The notes beneath the pieces were generated by a model. The model had not been told where the DNA came from and searched no databases. It worked only from the letters and a program-made list of their open reading frames with translations. Both the position numbers and the translations under genes were made by a program. DNA of 64,000 bases from Nectonema munidae (taxonomy: Eukaryota; Nematomorpha; Nectonematoida; Nectonematidae). Shown here one piece after another: positions 10,918 to 23,062 of the stretch (the first letter of the stretch is position 1; each line of letters starts with the position of its first letter). The DNA is taken from contig JAUIRK010000964.1 in NCBI GenBank assembly GCA_030549495.1, positions 248,001 through 312,000 of the forward strand. Direction: 5' to 3'.

Positions 10918-11685
10918 CAATGGCTGGCGAAAACGTTCAGAAGGAAGAAAATCTCACAGCGAATTCTTAGCCACAACACATCTCTATGTACTACGAAAGA
11001 CATTTCATAGTTTTATTTAAAAATCTAATTCATCACCAGATGATAGACAAAATGAAGTGGCCTTATTGAATAAAAAATATATTTATGCTTATATTTTCTG
11101 CACTATGGTCGTCTATAACCAAGAAATAAAATAATTTTCCGTTCCAAGAAGATATGCTACAAAGAATACAAGAAACCCTCAATTTCTGGGAAATAGAAGA
11201 TAAAGAATTTCATTGACGTTGTCAGGAATCATCATAATGTTTCAGAGATTGGGCTAAAAATGCAAACACAGCTTTATTACCTTCTGAGCAAAGACTATTT
11301 CAGTCCGGAATTATGGCGAAAAGTTTTTTATTCTGTGCTCTTTGAAGAATTGGTTAAATCAGTTAGCGAATCACAGGCAGCTGAAGCTAAATTAGCCAAA
11401 TGAGGATAGTAGTAACAAATCCATTTGCTCAGATGCTTCGGATGCTTACGGCAAGTGAACCTAGCTCAAATCTCCTAGCAACTTCACAATCCAGGAGGTA
11501 ACAAAAATGTTTCTCCGCAATACGCAAAAGCTTTCAGTTTCGATTTGACAAACTTGTTATCTCTATGTCACAAGTCATGATTTGCAACAATCGACATTCG
11601 CTTCTCAACAAAAAGAAGATATTGAGAAATGGATACGCACGGACGAGTATGTCATCTCTTCCCTTTGGTTCGTTCTTCAGGTTAT

Positions 11686-12022
11686 TCAAACTTCATAGGA
11701 ACCAAAAACAGTGCATAATGGAAAAGATCGTAAAAAAGCTCCTAAGAAAAAATATAATCGCCGAAACATTAAACCAAAGATTCTTACCAGTGTTCTGCTT
11801 TCCCAAAGTAAGGGGGGCTACACTTCGTTCAAAATTTTGCTTTCACGAAAGAGCTATTTAAAAACGAGGAATGTAGATTCTCTGTTAAAATTAAGTTCTA
11901 GCAATTAGAAGCAAACTGGAATATGAGGATAAAAATCTACTTCTCATCCACCTTCTATGCAGTTGAACTGGATAAATGTTACCAAGAATGGTTCTGCTTA
12001 AAAGCTGTAGGTAAAATCTACA
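11686..12022 (+). repeat. Left copy of a 337-bp direct repeat flanking a LINE
   Basis: This stretch, starting TCAAACTTCATAGG and ending GTAAAATCTACA, recurs at 15235-15572 with two substitutions and one single-base indel. The LINE fills the space between the copies exactly. It therefore behaves as a target-site duplication, though far longer than is usual. Confidence 0.9.
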
Positions 12023-12037
12023 TGAAAGAACTAAAAC

Positions 12038-13432
12038 GTGTTGAAAGCATCACCCTCCTTGATGATGATTAGAGGTAAAAACTTATTGTACGATACTAAC
12101 ATACATTTCGATACTTACAGTCAGCTCAAAGGTTCACATGAAATTTATTTAAATTCGAAGTTTTTAGGCTTATATGACATGAACATTTTATCTCTTAATG
12201 TTCAATGGTTAAGAAGCAAATTCAATGAGCTTGTAATCTTTTTGAACAGGTTTTCTACATTTACGTTAAAAGATTTGTCTGTAATATGTTTACAAGAGAC
12301 ATGGCTGGACCAAAATGAGAATCATTTCCATCTTCCCAATTATTCTACTATAAGCATACCAAAAAGATGTTCTAAGCATGGGGGACTTTTATTTTTTATC
12401 ATGAAGGATATTAATTATCAAATTGGTAGAACCGCATACTGTTTTGAGTCTTTTGAATATCATAGTATTAACCTGTACCTGAAAAATCAAAAATCTGTTA
12501 CTATTCACAATATTTATAGATTGCCAACAATCAAAAAAGATCTAGTAAACGAATTTTTTTATTTTTTCGAAAACTTGATCTTCAATATTGACCGAAATAA
12601 CGTCAATATTTTCTGTGGGGATTTTAATTTTGATTTATTTCAAATGGAGAACTTTTCAACTCAAAAGTTCTTTAATTTGATAATAGCTGGCTCACTAATT
12701 CCAACTATTACCCTTCCAACACGATACGAATCTGAAACCTTAATTGATAACTTTTTTTTAAATGAAAATAATGTTGACTATAAATCATTCAATTGTATGT
12801 CCTTCTTTTCCGATCATATACCGATACTTTTATCTCTCAATTTTAAAGTTAATAAAATAAAAGAAAAGTTAAGAGAAAAATTCAATCGGAACTTATTCTC
12901 TTCATTGTCTAGTCAAATAGATTGGGTTTCAATTATTGAGTTGTACCCAAATAACCCTTCAAGAATTTTTGAGCAAATGATTTCTCAAATTTCTTACATG
13001 GTCAATGAGTGTACTTCATTTGTTAAGTTTAGTACCAACAAATACAAGGAAAAATTTAGTTCCTGGATCACTGATGAAGTCATACAAATGATAAAATTAC
13101 GAGATAAATTGCGTCGAAAATGCAAAAAGAGTACTGATTTGAACATTAAAAAAAAGTATACTTTATTAAGAAATCGTATAAAGTATAAGATAAGGGAGTT
13201 GAAGCAAAAGTATTACTCAACGGTTTTTCACAACAGTGATACTACTCAGAAAACTTGGTCAAGTATTAACATGATCCTAAAAGTAAAGAAAAATAACAAA
13301 ATATTAATTAAAAGAGATAATCAGTATTATGATGACTTTACCCTTGCAAACATTTTCAACGAAAGCTTTGCTTGTATTCAAAATGATTCGTTGCCAAATC
13401 GGAAAACTTTAATTTTCTTGACAATACAATGA
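12038..13432 (+). pseudogene. LINE ORF2, endonuclease part
   Basis: The 464-codon frame has the EEP endonuclease motifs in order: LSLNVQWL, ICLQETWLD, VNIFCGDFNFD and FFSDHIPIL, with the catalytic Glu, Asp-Asn and terminal Ser-Asp-His visible. After them comes a Lys-rich linker (about 12840-13400). The frame ends at 13432 and overlaps the next open segment by four bases in a different phase. That is a frameshift within what should be one protein. The enzyme normally nicks chromosomal DNA to prime reverse transcription. Confidence 0.8.
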
Positions 13433-14977
13433 ATTTTTTTGAATTTGAACTGTGTTCTAATGAAATTCTATTATCCGTTATTGACAAAATGAAAATGAAT
13501 GAAGCGAAAGATATATATGGGATTTCCATAAATCATTTGAAGTTAATAAAATCTGACATTTGTATTGTTTTGTGTGAAGCTATCAATCTCTGCTTAATAA
13601 GTTGCATCTTTCCTGAAATCCTTAAACTACATAAAGTTGTTCCAGTGCATAAGAAAAATGATAGGAACTGTATTGATAATTACAGACCAATTTCAATTAT
13701 TCCTGCAGTTTCTAAAATATTTGAAGAGTTCATTCATTTTCAGCTAAAAGCTTATTTGAACTCAATAAATTACTTGAATGACCATCAATTTGGATTTCGC
13801 CAAAATTACTCCACTGAGTCTTTTCATTCATGTTTGATTCATAAAGTAGTCAATATTCTAGAACAGAAGGATGATGCAGTACTTTTTCTATTTGACCTGT
13901 CAAAGGCTTTTGATAGAGTTAATCACTCGACAGTTTTAAAAAATTTGAATCAATGTGGTTTTAGTGAAAACGCTTTACTTTTTCTGAACTCATATCTCAC
14001 AAATAGACACCAAATTGTTAAAGTTAATGATGCATTTTCTGGAAAATTATCAATAGGAAATGGTGTCCCACAAGGTTCGATTTTGGGGCCAATACTTTTT
14101 AATGTCGCTATCAACAGCATTTTCTTCCTTGATACATTTTTTGAATTTCTGATATTTGCAGACGACATTTGAGTATACTTTCCAATGTCTAAAATAAAAT
14201 ATGGTCAATTTATCGATACAATATGTTTGAACAACAGTCTAGATAAACTTTACAGTTGGTGCTCTGAGAATAATTTAATTTTGAGTAAAAACAAATCTAA
14301 ATGCATGATAATCTCAAATAAAAAGAGAAAATATAATTTTTTGGAGTCTACTGGAATTCCTGAAGTAAGTAGTATGAAAATACTTGGGTTACAATTTGAT
14401 AATAAAATGCAATTTAGGCATCATATAGATAAATTATCTCACGACCTGAATCGAGTGATTGGTATACTATACTTTACTAAAAATATTTTTCCTTTGAATA
14501 TTAAACTTATGCTTTATAAACAATTGTTCATTTCTTATATAAACTATAGCATTATAAACTGGTATCCAAAAGGTAAAAAACGAATACAAATTCTTCAAAA
14601 AAGGGCTTATCAGAGTGATTTTTAATTTGAAAAATAATGAGCACACATCGGAAATCATTATTCAAAATAATATTCTGTGCATTGAAGAGATTTTCAAACA
14701 AACGATCGGTGTATTCCTCTATAAGTACTTCAACGGTCATTTACAAAATGTGTTTGGGCAAATGATAAGATATAATGAAAATCCGAAATATATCACTAGG
14801 AATTCTAATAAACCCCTGAAAGTTTCATACAGACTTAAAAGTTCAGATATCTCACTAGTAAAAAAAGTAAATGAGTTTTATATTGAAAATTTACAACTTT
14901 TTGATCATATATCTATATCTTTGCTTACATTCAAAAAGAGAATAAAATATCATCTTTTAAGTTCGCGTTTAAACTAG
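13429..14977 (+). pseudogene. LINE ORF2, reverse transcriptase and C-terminal part
   Basis: RT motifs run in order: VVPVHKKNDRNCIDNYRPIS, HQFGFRQNYST, FLFDLSKAFDRVNH, NGVPQGSILGPILF and FADDI. An in-frame TGA stands directly after FADDI (14170-14172); the same frame then continues to 14625. A frameshift near 14610 moves the conserved QKRAIRVIF segment into another frame, which ends at 14977. So there is one stop and one frameshift in this part. With the break at 13430, the ORF has three lesions, few enough to suggest a fairly young copy. Confidence 0.85.
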
Positions 14978-15234
14978 TTCATAATCTAAATTCAAATTTT
15001 TAGCATGTGAAACTTTAAGCTTACCTGTTTGTTACGAAATTGTTATTATCTACAAATAACTAATCGGGAAAATCTGAGTAACGGCCATTTTGGCTATTGA
15101 TTTATCCCATAACGATGATCTTGTACAATATCTGAATGTTCATATTATGAGTATACATGCACTCATTTTATTTAATTATGATTCTTTTGAACTTTTTCAT
15201 ATCAATAAATTTTTTTTTTCTCTCTCTCTCTCTC

Positions 15235-15572
15235 TCAAACTTCATAGGAACCAAAAACAGTGCATAATGGAAAAGATCGTAAAAGAGCTCCTAAGAAAAA
15301 ATATAATCGCCGAAACATTAAACCAAAGATTCTTACCAGTGTTCTGCTTTCCCAAAGGTAAGGGGGGCTACACTTCGTTCAAAATTTTGCTTTCACGAAA
15401 GAGCTATTTAAAAACGAGGAATGTAGATTCTCTGTTAAAATTAAGTTCTAGCAATTAGAAGCAAACTGGAATATGAGGATAAAAATCTACTTCTCATCCA
15501 CCTTCTATGCAGTTGAACTGGATAAAAGTTACCAAGAATGGTTCTGCTTAAAAGCTGTAGGTAAAATCTACA
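15235..15572 (+). repeat. Right copy of the 337-bp direct repeat flanking a LINE
   Basis: It matches 11686-12022 at about 99 percent. It continues smoothly into the rest of the old RT fossil on its right, while the left copy joins the fossil on its left. That is the layout expected if the LINE split one locus and duplicated the target. Confidence 0.9.
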
Positions 15573-16435
15573 CATATAAAGTTCTCTTGGGGCTAATTTT
15601 AGCCAAGTGTTCTGCAACTACTCCTATCAAAGATTGTATCTACCTTCAAAGACGCCAGCAGTTTCAATATAAAGACACTTTTCTACATAGAAGACCTATT
15701 CAATACTATCGGATTCGTTAGAGGAAATATTTGGGGAAAGAATTCCTAATTTCATACGATTCACATAACATAGTGATTAGCAAAGAAAAATCTTTCATCA
15801 AAACTAAAATGATTTTTACTTTCTTTGGAGTAATTGTAAACCTTCAAAATCCTTGTGTAAATTTAAAATCCTTACTTACATCAAATACTTCCTTGGCTGC
15901 ATCCCAAGGAAATTTAGGAAGTATTCACCTTAATATATATCCTAAAAGACGAGGAAGTTTTACGGTGCACTTAGCGTGAAGCTTGAAGAGAAATAAAACG
16001 TACCAACAATCAACCAGGATCTTGCAACCCCATTGTTAATGGACGCAACGCTTTTTCTTGAGGAATTCCATTGTTATGGGATTCCTCAATCAACATCAAC
16101 GGACTTGTGGCCCTGCCTTTAGCTGCCACTCAATATCCAGATAACTCAAATTTTTCCCCGAGAATTTGGTAGCAGCTACATGTCGCAATCAAAATGGATC
16201 TGAATCAAAAACACTGTACGCAATCATTGGAAGATTTGAGAAAGTTACACGCTCTTGAAAAAAAGATTCAAGCAAACACAAAGTATATCCCAGCGGGAAC
16301 AAATCTAGCTGACGCGCCTTCAAGAGACTAATGTCAAGAGGGACAGGGTGATCATAAATGCAATATAAAGCGGTGTACGCCCCTTATCAATATTCAGTAT
16401 ATCTCCTGAAAATAATTTATTTTGTGCGTTTTTAT

Positions 16436-16546
16436 CCTTGTTACATTTTCTTGCGATTAAAAATTTTTGAGGTCTAAGAGCCTTGTATAAACCAATTATT
16501 TAGGCATTGAAAATTATATTAAAAATCACGAGAAAATGTAACAAGG
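16436..16546. repeat. Short inverted repeat (23-nt arms)
   Basis: Arms at 16436-16458 (CCTTGTTACATTTTCT…) and 16524-16546 are reverse complements with two mismatches and a 65-nt spacer. This could be a small MITE or a hairpin at the end of the neighbouring retroelement fossil. No coding content. Confidence 0.65.
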
Positions 16547-17438
16547 GTTCTTGAATTAAGAAGTCTTTTGAGGCTTGATTACTAATAGAGATTATAAATC
16601 GGTTTTTCATAAATTGATTGTATTTTTTAAATATTGGTAAGTTAAGATATGTCAAAAATCGATCAAAATTTTTCTTGCCTTATAATGCCATAATTCCAGG
16701 TTCATTACAAAATGTGTTAATTTAACTTATATTGTATAAAATTGACTAAATTATATGCTTCAAACTTTCTGACTTTCTCTAAAATCGTTAGCTGCATCTT
16801 TTGATACTATTTTTACGATAGTTAAATAACCCCCTCGTGTAAAAACTTTCAATCAAAATTAAATTTACTTATTTTTTCAACCAATTTTTTATATTTTATT
16901 TTTTACAAGCTTCTCATTTTGTTTAATTAGTTTGTATTAAAACAACAATATATTTTTTTGAGTTTGGTAACGATTTACACTCGTCGATTCCTTCAATTAA
17001 CTTTAATTCGCGATGCGAATATTTGTTTAATTGTTTTTTAATTTGGTTGTAGTAGAAAATTAGTCATTTTTGCTATTACCGTTCTAATAATCGGTTATTT
17101 GAGAGTCTAATACATTTGTTTGGTCCAATCAATTTTTAGAACAATTTTCTTTTTGAAACTAAATTGAAAAACTTTAAATGAAACCTCATTAACGAGTAGT
17201 AGTAAATGAAAACAAAATTTTTAAAAATCTACTTTGACTATTGTTTTTCAGTGCTTTTTTAAAATTTTGGCCAAAAATAGCTAAAAATTTTTTTGTCTTT
17301 GATAAAATGATTATACAAGCAAAATCGTAAAAAAAGTTTTTCCATGATCATTGATCACATTTTTAATTATAACAAATATAAAAAATTGTAAAAACTGGAC
17401 ACTTTATTGCTGATTTTGTTAACTAGTTTCGGAGTATA
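16547..17438. other. No gene seen
   Basis: AT-rich sequence between a hairpin and the start of an I-type LINE. Nothing on either strand resembles protein or a known repeat. Confidence 0.45.
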
Positions 17439-17552
17439 AACTCTTTTTTCAAAGCAAATATATAAATGATGAATTAGAGAAAATGATATAATGTATATAA
17501 GAATACATTTTCACTATTTTATCATTTATATATTTGCTTTGAAAAAGGAGTT
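17439..17552. repeat. Inverted repeat (32-nt arms) just before a LINE
   Basis: Arms at 17439-17470 (AACTCTTTTTTCAAAGC…) and 17521-17552 pair with one mismatch across a 50-nt spacer. It lies directly upstream of the first LINE ORF, so it may be a target feature or part of the element's 5' end. Confidence 0.7.
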
Positions 17553-17601
17553 AATAAATAAAAAGGGTAAAGCTAACTTCAAAAAAAACATAATAAAAAA
17601 T

Positions 17602-18267
17602 ATGGAAACCCACAAACATCTTATAAACATTAAAAACACGCGCAGCTCATCTTCAGGAACCCTCCTATTTCAATTCGAAAATAATACACAAAAAGAAATG
17701 GCCATAAAATCACTAGCGAACAATGGCATCACCGTACACGACATCCCACCTAGTATTCCACGCCTAGTCCTCTCGGGCATCCCCATTGACATCCCTATTG
17801 AAAATATCGCTACACAGTTCCAACACAAGAACTGCTTCCTTAAAGACTTAGGCAAACTAACGTCAATTAAACCATTAGGAAAAAAGGGCTTGTACTCCTA
17901 CACTTTATCATTTCAAACATCCACCAACACACTTTTCAAGCATCTTTAGGAGAATCCTAAAATCATTCTAAACCACACAATTCTTCAGTCTAGGATCTTC
18001 AAATCACGTCTTACGCAAAGTGAAAACTGTCTAAAATTCCACCACACAACTTAAAAATGTAAATCCTCATCTCCTCACTGCAACCACTGCGGCAACAGAG
18101 GCCATTCTAGCACCACGTGCATTTTTATTAATGATCCCTCCAAACTGTCCTGCTTCAATTGTCATCAACACCACTCCTCTACATATGAAAAATGCCCATT
18201 TCGAATACAACACACCAAAAACTTAAGCGATGCACATTCTAACATAATCAAAAACATTTTATGCTAA
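17602..18267 (+). pseudogene. LINE ORF1, gag-like nucleic-acid-binding protein
   Basis: From ATG 17602 the frame reads to 17949, with an RRM-like segment (LVLSGIPIDIPIENIA). After stop codons and a break, the CCHC-type zinc knuckles follow at about 18060-18200: CNHCGNRGHSSTTC and CFNCHQHHSSTYEKC. Such proteins coat the LINE RNA. At least two lesions separate the parts. Confidence 0.7.
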
Positions 18268-18279
18268 ACATACTGCACA

Positions 18280-21200
18280 TCAACACTAATCATTGCACCC
18301 TTGGCTGGTCAAACCTACTCAACGTCTTATGCTCTTCCTTTTACGATGTTTTTTCTCCCAATGAACCTTACAAACACAAACTTTCCTTTCCATAACATAC
18401 GAATGAATACACCTCCCTTTACATTACACCTCTAACATACTACTCAGCATGTATACTTATAAGGTCCACACTACGTTTCACATTTCTTAGGCACATCTCA
18501 TCACAGCAATTTGTTTTTGCGATCATTTTCTCCCTTAATTCCCCCTCCTTTTCTGCTCCTACTACTCACCTCCTTCCAATACAAAAGCATTCGCAGACGA
18601 ATTTACACACGCTCTAAATCAAGCAAAGACATACACAGATCGCTCTCAAGCTCATATCATCTGATAATTTCTACAGACTGCAACGCTCGATCTCTTTTTG
18701 GGACGTGAAAGAAAACATACGCGGCATGCAATCTCCCTCTTTCATCACACAACACAATCTTCACATATGTGATAACTCTAAGAACCCAACCTTTCTCAAA
18801 ATTGTCCAAAATAACATAGTTTCATCACACATTGATCTCACTCTTGCTACACCAAACACATACAACCTCATTTCCAACTGGGCCATCTCAGATTAACCAT
18901 CCGCATCTGACCACCACTACATCACGTTTCAGTTCGATTTCACCGCAGCCTCTCATACGCCCCCTCCAATAACATCTGTAAAGCACATTCACTGGCTCAC
19001 ATTCCTGCGAACGCTCGCTACAAATCTACCAAAACACACACCTGCACTACTTACCTCCACCGAAATAGATGCTGCTGCACTCAAAATCAACAACACGATT
19101 TCATCTGCCATCTCTTGTTCCACCCCCTCCGACCCCTTCCCCAGAAGAAAACACGCTTACTTTTGGACTACAGCTTTAACCCAACAAAAACAAAATTTCC
19201 GCCATTCCTTGAACAAATTAAGAAAAGACCCTTTAGAGTCCAACATTTAATCTTACTCACAGACACGACATTTCTATCTATGCTCTCTTAAAAGGACAAA
19301 GAGAGACGCTTGGATCAAATACACTTCCAACGTAACATCCAACCCCTGGTCCTTAATAAAGACACTCACAAAATCAAAAAAACACTCTGTGGACCTCAGT
19401 CACATTCTACCACACACAGACACTGACAAAATTTTCAGGAATCCACCTTTCCTTTCATCCATCTTCCCCGCTGATGATCCTCATTTCGATGACTCTCATC
19501 ACGCTGCCTTACGCTCACTTTCACAAACACTTACATCCTCGCTAAGTCACCTTCAGTTTCCCCCTATTACCTTAATAGAGCTATCTCAGGCAGTCAACTC
19601 ACTCAAAACCAGTTCCATTCTCAGCTTAGACACAATTACAGATACTCACATCAAAAAATGATTTCATCTTCTACACACCCACCTGCTCCTCATATTCAAC
19701 GCGTCTTTACAGAACTCCCTTTTTCCTTCTATATGGAAAATAGGCAAACTCCTATTCCTACCCAAACCTAACAAAGATTTGTCCATTCTTAAAAACTGGC
19801 GTCCAATAACCATCCTCCCGACCTTAGGCAAAATACTTGATAAAATAATCAGAAGAAGATTAATTCATTACATCTCTAACAATAACCTCATCCATCCATC
19901 ACAGTTTGCTTATCTACCTCACAGAAATACCGAATCTGCCTTATCAAATCTCACTCAGTACCTAGATCACTCCATATCTTCCCGAAAACGGCTTCAGTTC
20001 TCCTTCTTGACATTAACAACGCATTCAACCGAGCCTGGCATCCTGCCATCATCCTTAACATGCATCGAAAGCAATATCCACAGTACATTATTAAGTTCAT
20101 CAACAACTACCTACAGAATCGTTGCCTAATCTTTCGGCATAAGTCTCTTCGCGCAGTACATTCACTCTCTCTTTCTACTCCCAGGGAGGAGGCCTCTCCG
20201 ACATTCTTTAGTTAATCCTTATTAACCCTCTTTTAGAACTTCTTGGAAAAGAAGCACATTTCTCTGAGTGCTATTCCGACGACCTTTTTTTCTCCTTCTC
20301 TAGTAACACTCAATCCGAAAACCTTAATCACATCACCTCACTATTTAACATTCTCAAATTCAAAGCTGATTTTTGGATGCTGAAACATCCAAAATATCAT
20401 TTAACGCCTCAAAAACCTCCCTCATTCACTTCTCACGGAAGCATTCACCACATTTACCCCTACTTCTCGATCAGAACATTATCATCCAACTATCACATTC
20501 CATCAAATACCTCGGTCTCACCTTTCAGACAAACTTGAAATGGTCCATCCACTTCAAAAACACATATACAAACCTGTCTAAAATTCTTTTCCAACTAAAA
20601 AATGACATCTCATACAAATGGGGCATGAGCATGCACCATTTCCTCTGCATCTACAAATCCATCATTCTTCCCGTAATCCAATATGGCATTCTTTCATGGG
20701 GCTCATCACTTGCTCACCCTTCCACACTCACCTTTCTGCACAAAACCCACCGCTTTAGCCTTCTGATAATCTCCAAAGCGCATCGCACAACTCCTACGTC
20801 CATCTTAGAAATTATGCTGAAATGCAAACCTTTACTAATCCAACTAAAAGATACACTTATCCGTCGCTACATCATTACATACCGATCATTACTACCTCCA
20901 ACCTCAGCCTTTCCTGTAAACATACTACATGACCCTTCACACTTCTATACAGTACTACTACGCACATCACTGCCCGAGCTACACAGGTATCTGACGCATC
21001 CAAAAGTACACCCAACCACACTATTACACCCCTCTTCGCCTCTCCCGTTTAACATAACAATTTTCACAACCAAAAACCTTGCAGCTGCGCACATAAAGCA
21101 CCTAAGGCTACACTTTACTCTCGCTACCTTGAGGATTTTAACTGACGCTGCCAAAAAACAGAAAAAATGCCCACTCGCCTTTGCTTTTCACTTGGGCGAT

Positions 21201-22012
21201 ACTCTATCTTCTTTTATCTCTATAGGTTTTTCCTTGAACCGCCTCACCACAACATACAACGCCGAATGTCAAGCAATAATTGTCTCATGCGAGCACATCT
21301 TACAACACATCAACGCATTTAAAGACTTTACATACATCCACTACTACACAGACTGCCAAAACCTTGTACGCGACTTGCACCTCTACAGAAGCATACACTT
21401 TTTCGCTTCTACACTTTTCTCCAAACTGCGCCTTCTCTCTGCACACTTTAAAATCTCTATTCTCTGGTGCCGCGCCCACTCTAACATCACCGAAAACACA
21501 CACGTTGATTATCTAGCCAAACAAACTATAAAAAAACTTGCACCTCATCCTTGACCTCCCTCAACCTGGATGTCTTATTACTCTACCTCACCCGGCACAC
21601 TCGAAGCCAATGGCAAAAGTCTCTTGCCGATTCTACAAATCCTTTTGTATCCTGCATCACCTATCTTGATGCAGTTCATCAATCCTGGCTGAGACACAAA
21701 TTCACATCCTCCCAACCTCTCATAAGGTGGCTTTCTGGTCACTGCTCCTGCAAGTCCTAACTTTATCAAATAAAACTCATAGACAACAAAACCTGTCGTT
21801 TTTGCAATGCTCCTTCTGAAACACTATATCATCTAGCTTTCCTTTGTCCTTATTTTATCTCCCACCGACACAACTTCATAAATACATGCGTGGCAACGCT
21901 AGACCATTTTCCCACTGACATCAATGAAATCCTCACTCACCCTAAACTCCTGAACCTCGCATCCTCACTTTTTTGCACAATTGATCCCTTGCTATACACT
22001 CAATTTCACTAA
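18280..22012 (+). pseudogene. LINE ORF2: endonuclease, RT and RNase H
   Basis: Endonuclease remnants include ISTDCNARSLFG and SSHIDLTLATP, followed by SASDHHYITF. The RT region includes ILKNWRPITILPTLGKILDK and HPSQFAYLPHRNTESAL, but its YADD-type core is scrambled. The open frame at 20373-21554 carries the C-terminal half with RNase H residues in order: ILTDAAKK, YNAECQAI, IHYYTDCQN and ENTHVDYLAKQ, so the D-E-D-D set looks intact. A zinc-binding end (CRFCNAPSETLYHLAFLCP) follows in another frame. Many frameshifts and stops are present. Confidence 0.8.
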
Positions 22013-22174
22013 GTCAAATAATCTTCCCCTTCATCTTCCTCTCTTTTTAGAACATTCCTGACAACTAGTAGACCACAGTCTTCTTCTAACCTCATCAAGC
22101 AATTTTGCAAGCATATCAATTAAATTTGGACAGTGCTTTGACATCTCTACCTACCTACCTACCTACCTACCTAC

Positions 22175-23048
22175 TATCATGTGTAGCCTGGGAAGAAAAT
22201 GGGAGACATATAATTATATAACAATTCTATTGCCAGCACTCGTTAATACTTAAATATCTGTGTGTCTTTTAATTTTAAGAATTTATCTAATAAATTTTTA
22301 ATTTCAACTTCTTATTTGTAAATAAAGAATATATTTGGGTTTATTTGGGTAAAAACTTTTACCGGTTTACTCATATTATAATTGAAGCAGGGTATTTACG
22401 GCTCAACATACAAATTTCCTGACATTCCTACTGAAAATGCAATCTCTAAATGGAGACTTGTGACTACACCAATAATAACAAATGCTTTACACTAACTTGG
22501 TTATCTTTAGTACATTGCTTTGATTAAATTGGAGTTACATACTTTCCTTAATCGTCACCCTATGTATTTTAATATTGTTTATTGGATTGATTTTATTTTC
22601 TTTCTTTATTTATAATTTTTAATATTTTATTTTATATATTATATAATGCATAAATATTTTCTTCCATTATATCATTTATATATCGGAAGATATATCTGTT
22701 CACTATAAACTTTATCTGATATATTCGTTATCAGCTAATTTACTTATTAGTGCAATGTTAGTTTAATTGTTAAATCTTATTAGGATTTTTAGAATCTAAC
22801 GGTATAATATTTATTTTCCATAATTGAGAATTTTTTTTGTAATTTTTGATTTTATCACCAATCCAAATCAACTATTTTGAATGGTATACTTTTTACCAAA
22901 TTTTATAATTATTTTTTTATAAAATTTTGTATTAGTATTTTGTTTTTAATATAGTCTTTATTTATCCAATTTTGTCGATTCCTTGTTATTTTTAATAATA
23001 ATACTCATGACAGTCAATTCTGACTTCCCTGTTTAAACTTAGTCATGT
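22175..23048. other. No gene seen between two I-group LINEs
   Basis: Strongly AT-rich with T-runs. There is a short tract of TTTGGGT repetition near 22331-22350. No coding segment or element end was recognised. Confidence 0.45.
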
Positions 23049-23062
23049 TCTTAGTCAGGGGC

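Larger units (their letters stand above)
12023..15234 (+). mobile_element. Non-LTR retrotransposon (CR1/L2-like LINE) with endonuclease and RT
   Basis: The element is bounded by the two copies of the 337-bp repeat. It carries an apurinic-type endonuclease and reverse transcriptase in one original ORF and no RNase H. The 3' end is AT-rich and finishes with a T run and a (TC)n tract at about 15211-15236. The endonuclease form (LSLNVQWLRSKFNEL, then ICLQETWL) and RT form point to the CR1/L2/Jockey assemblage; I cannot place the clade. It is nearly full length in its second ORF but has lost its frame. Confidence 0.8.
10918..16330 (+). mobile_element. Reverse-transcriptase retroelement fossil, DIRS/gypsy-like
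   Basis: Parts seen in order on the plus strand are a possible gag-like region (about 11220-11400), reverse transcriptase motifs (11690-12020 and again 15240-15980) and an RNase H-end motif near 16290-16330 of the form IPAGTNLADAPSR. The RT start (IVKKLLRKNIIAE, then FLPVFCFPK) resembles DIRS or gypsy-group enzymes. It is clearly broken, with several disablements, and looks old. A LINE lies inside it. No terminal repeats were identified, so the limits are approximate and the exact clade is open. Confidence 0.55.
17553..22174 (+). mobile_element. I-group LINE, near full length, with RNase H and (CTAC)n tail
   Basis: It contains a gag-like ORF1 with zinc knuckles, then ORF2 with endonuclease, RT and a C-terminal RNase H domain, then a Cys-rich end. 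It finishes in a CTAC repeat at 22147-22174. RNase H at that place is typical of the I/Nimb/LOA/R1 assemblage. The plus strand is rich in C and poor in G, unlike neighbouring DNA. No target duplication was found, so the 5' limit is approximate. The ORFs are broken many times. Confidence 0.8.

Noticed and set aside
13950-14168. Minus-strand frame inside the LINE RT
   Set aside because: Antisense to the conserved RT motifs of the plus strand.
10918-16330. Intact retrovirus-like element
   Set aside because: No paired terminal repeats, integrase, envelope or continuous frame were seen; only broken RT and RNase H traces of a DIRS/gypsy kind.
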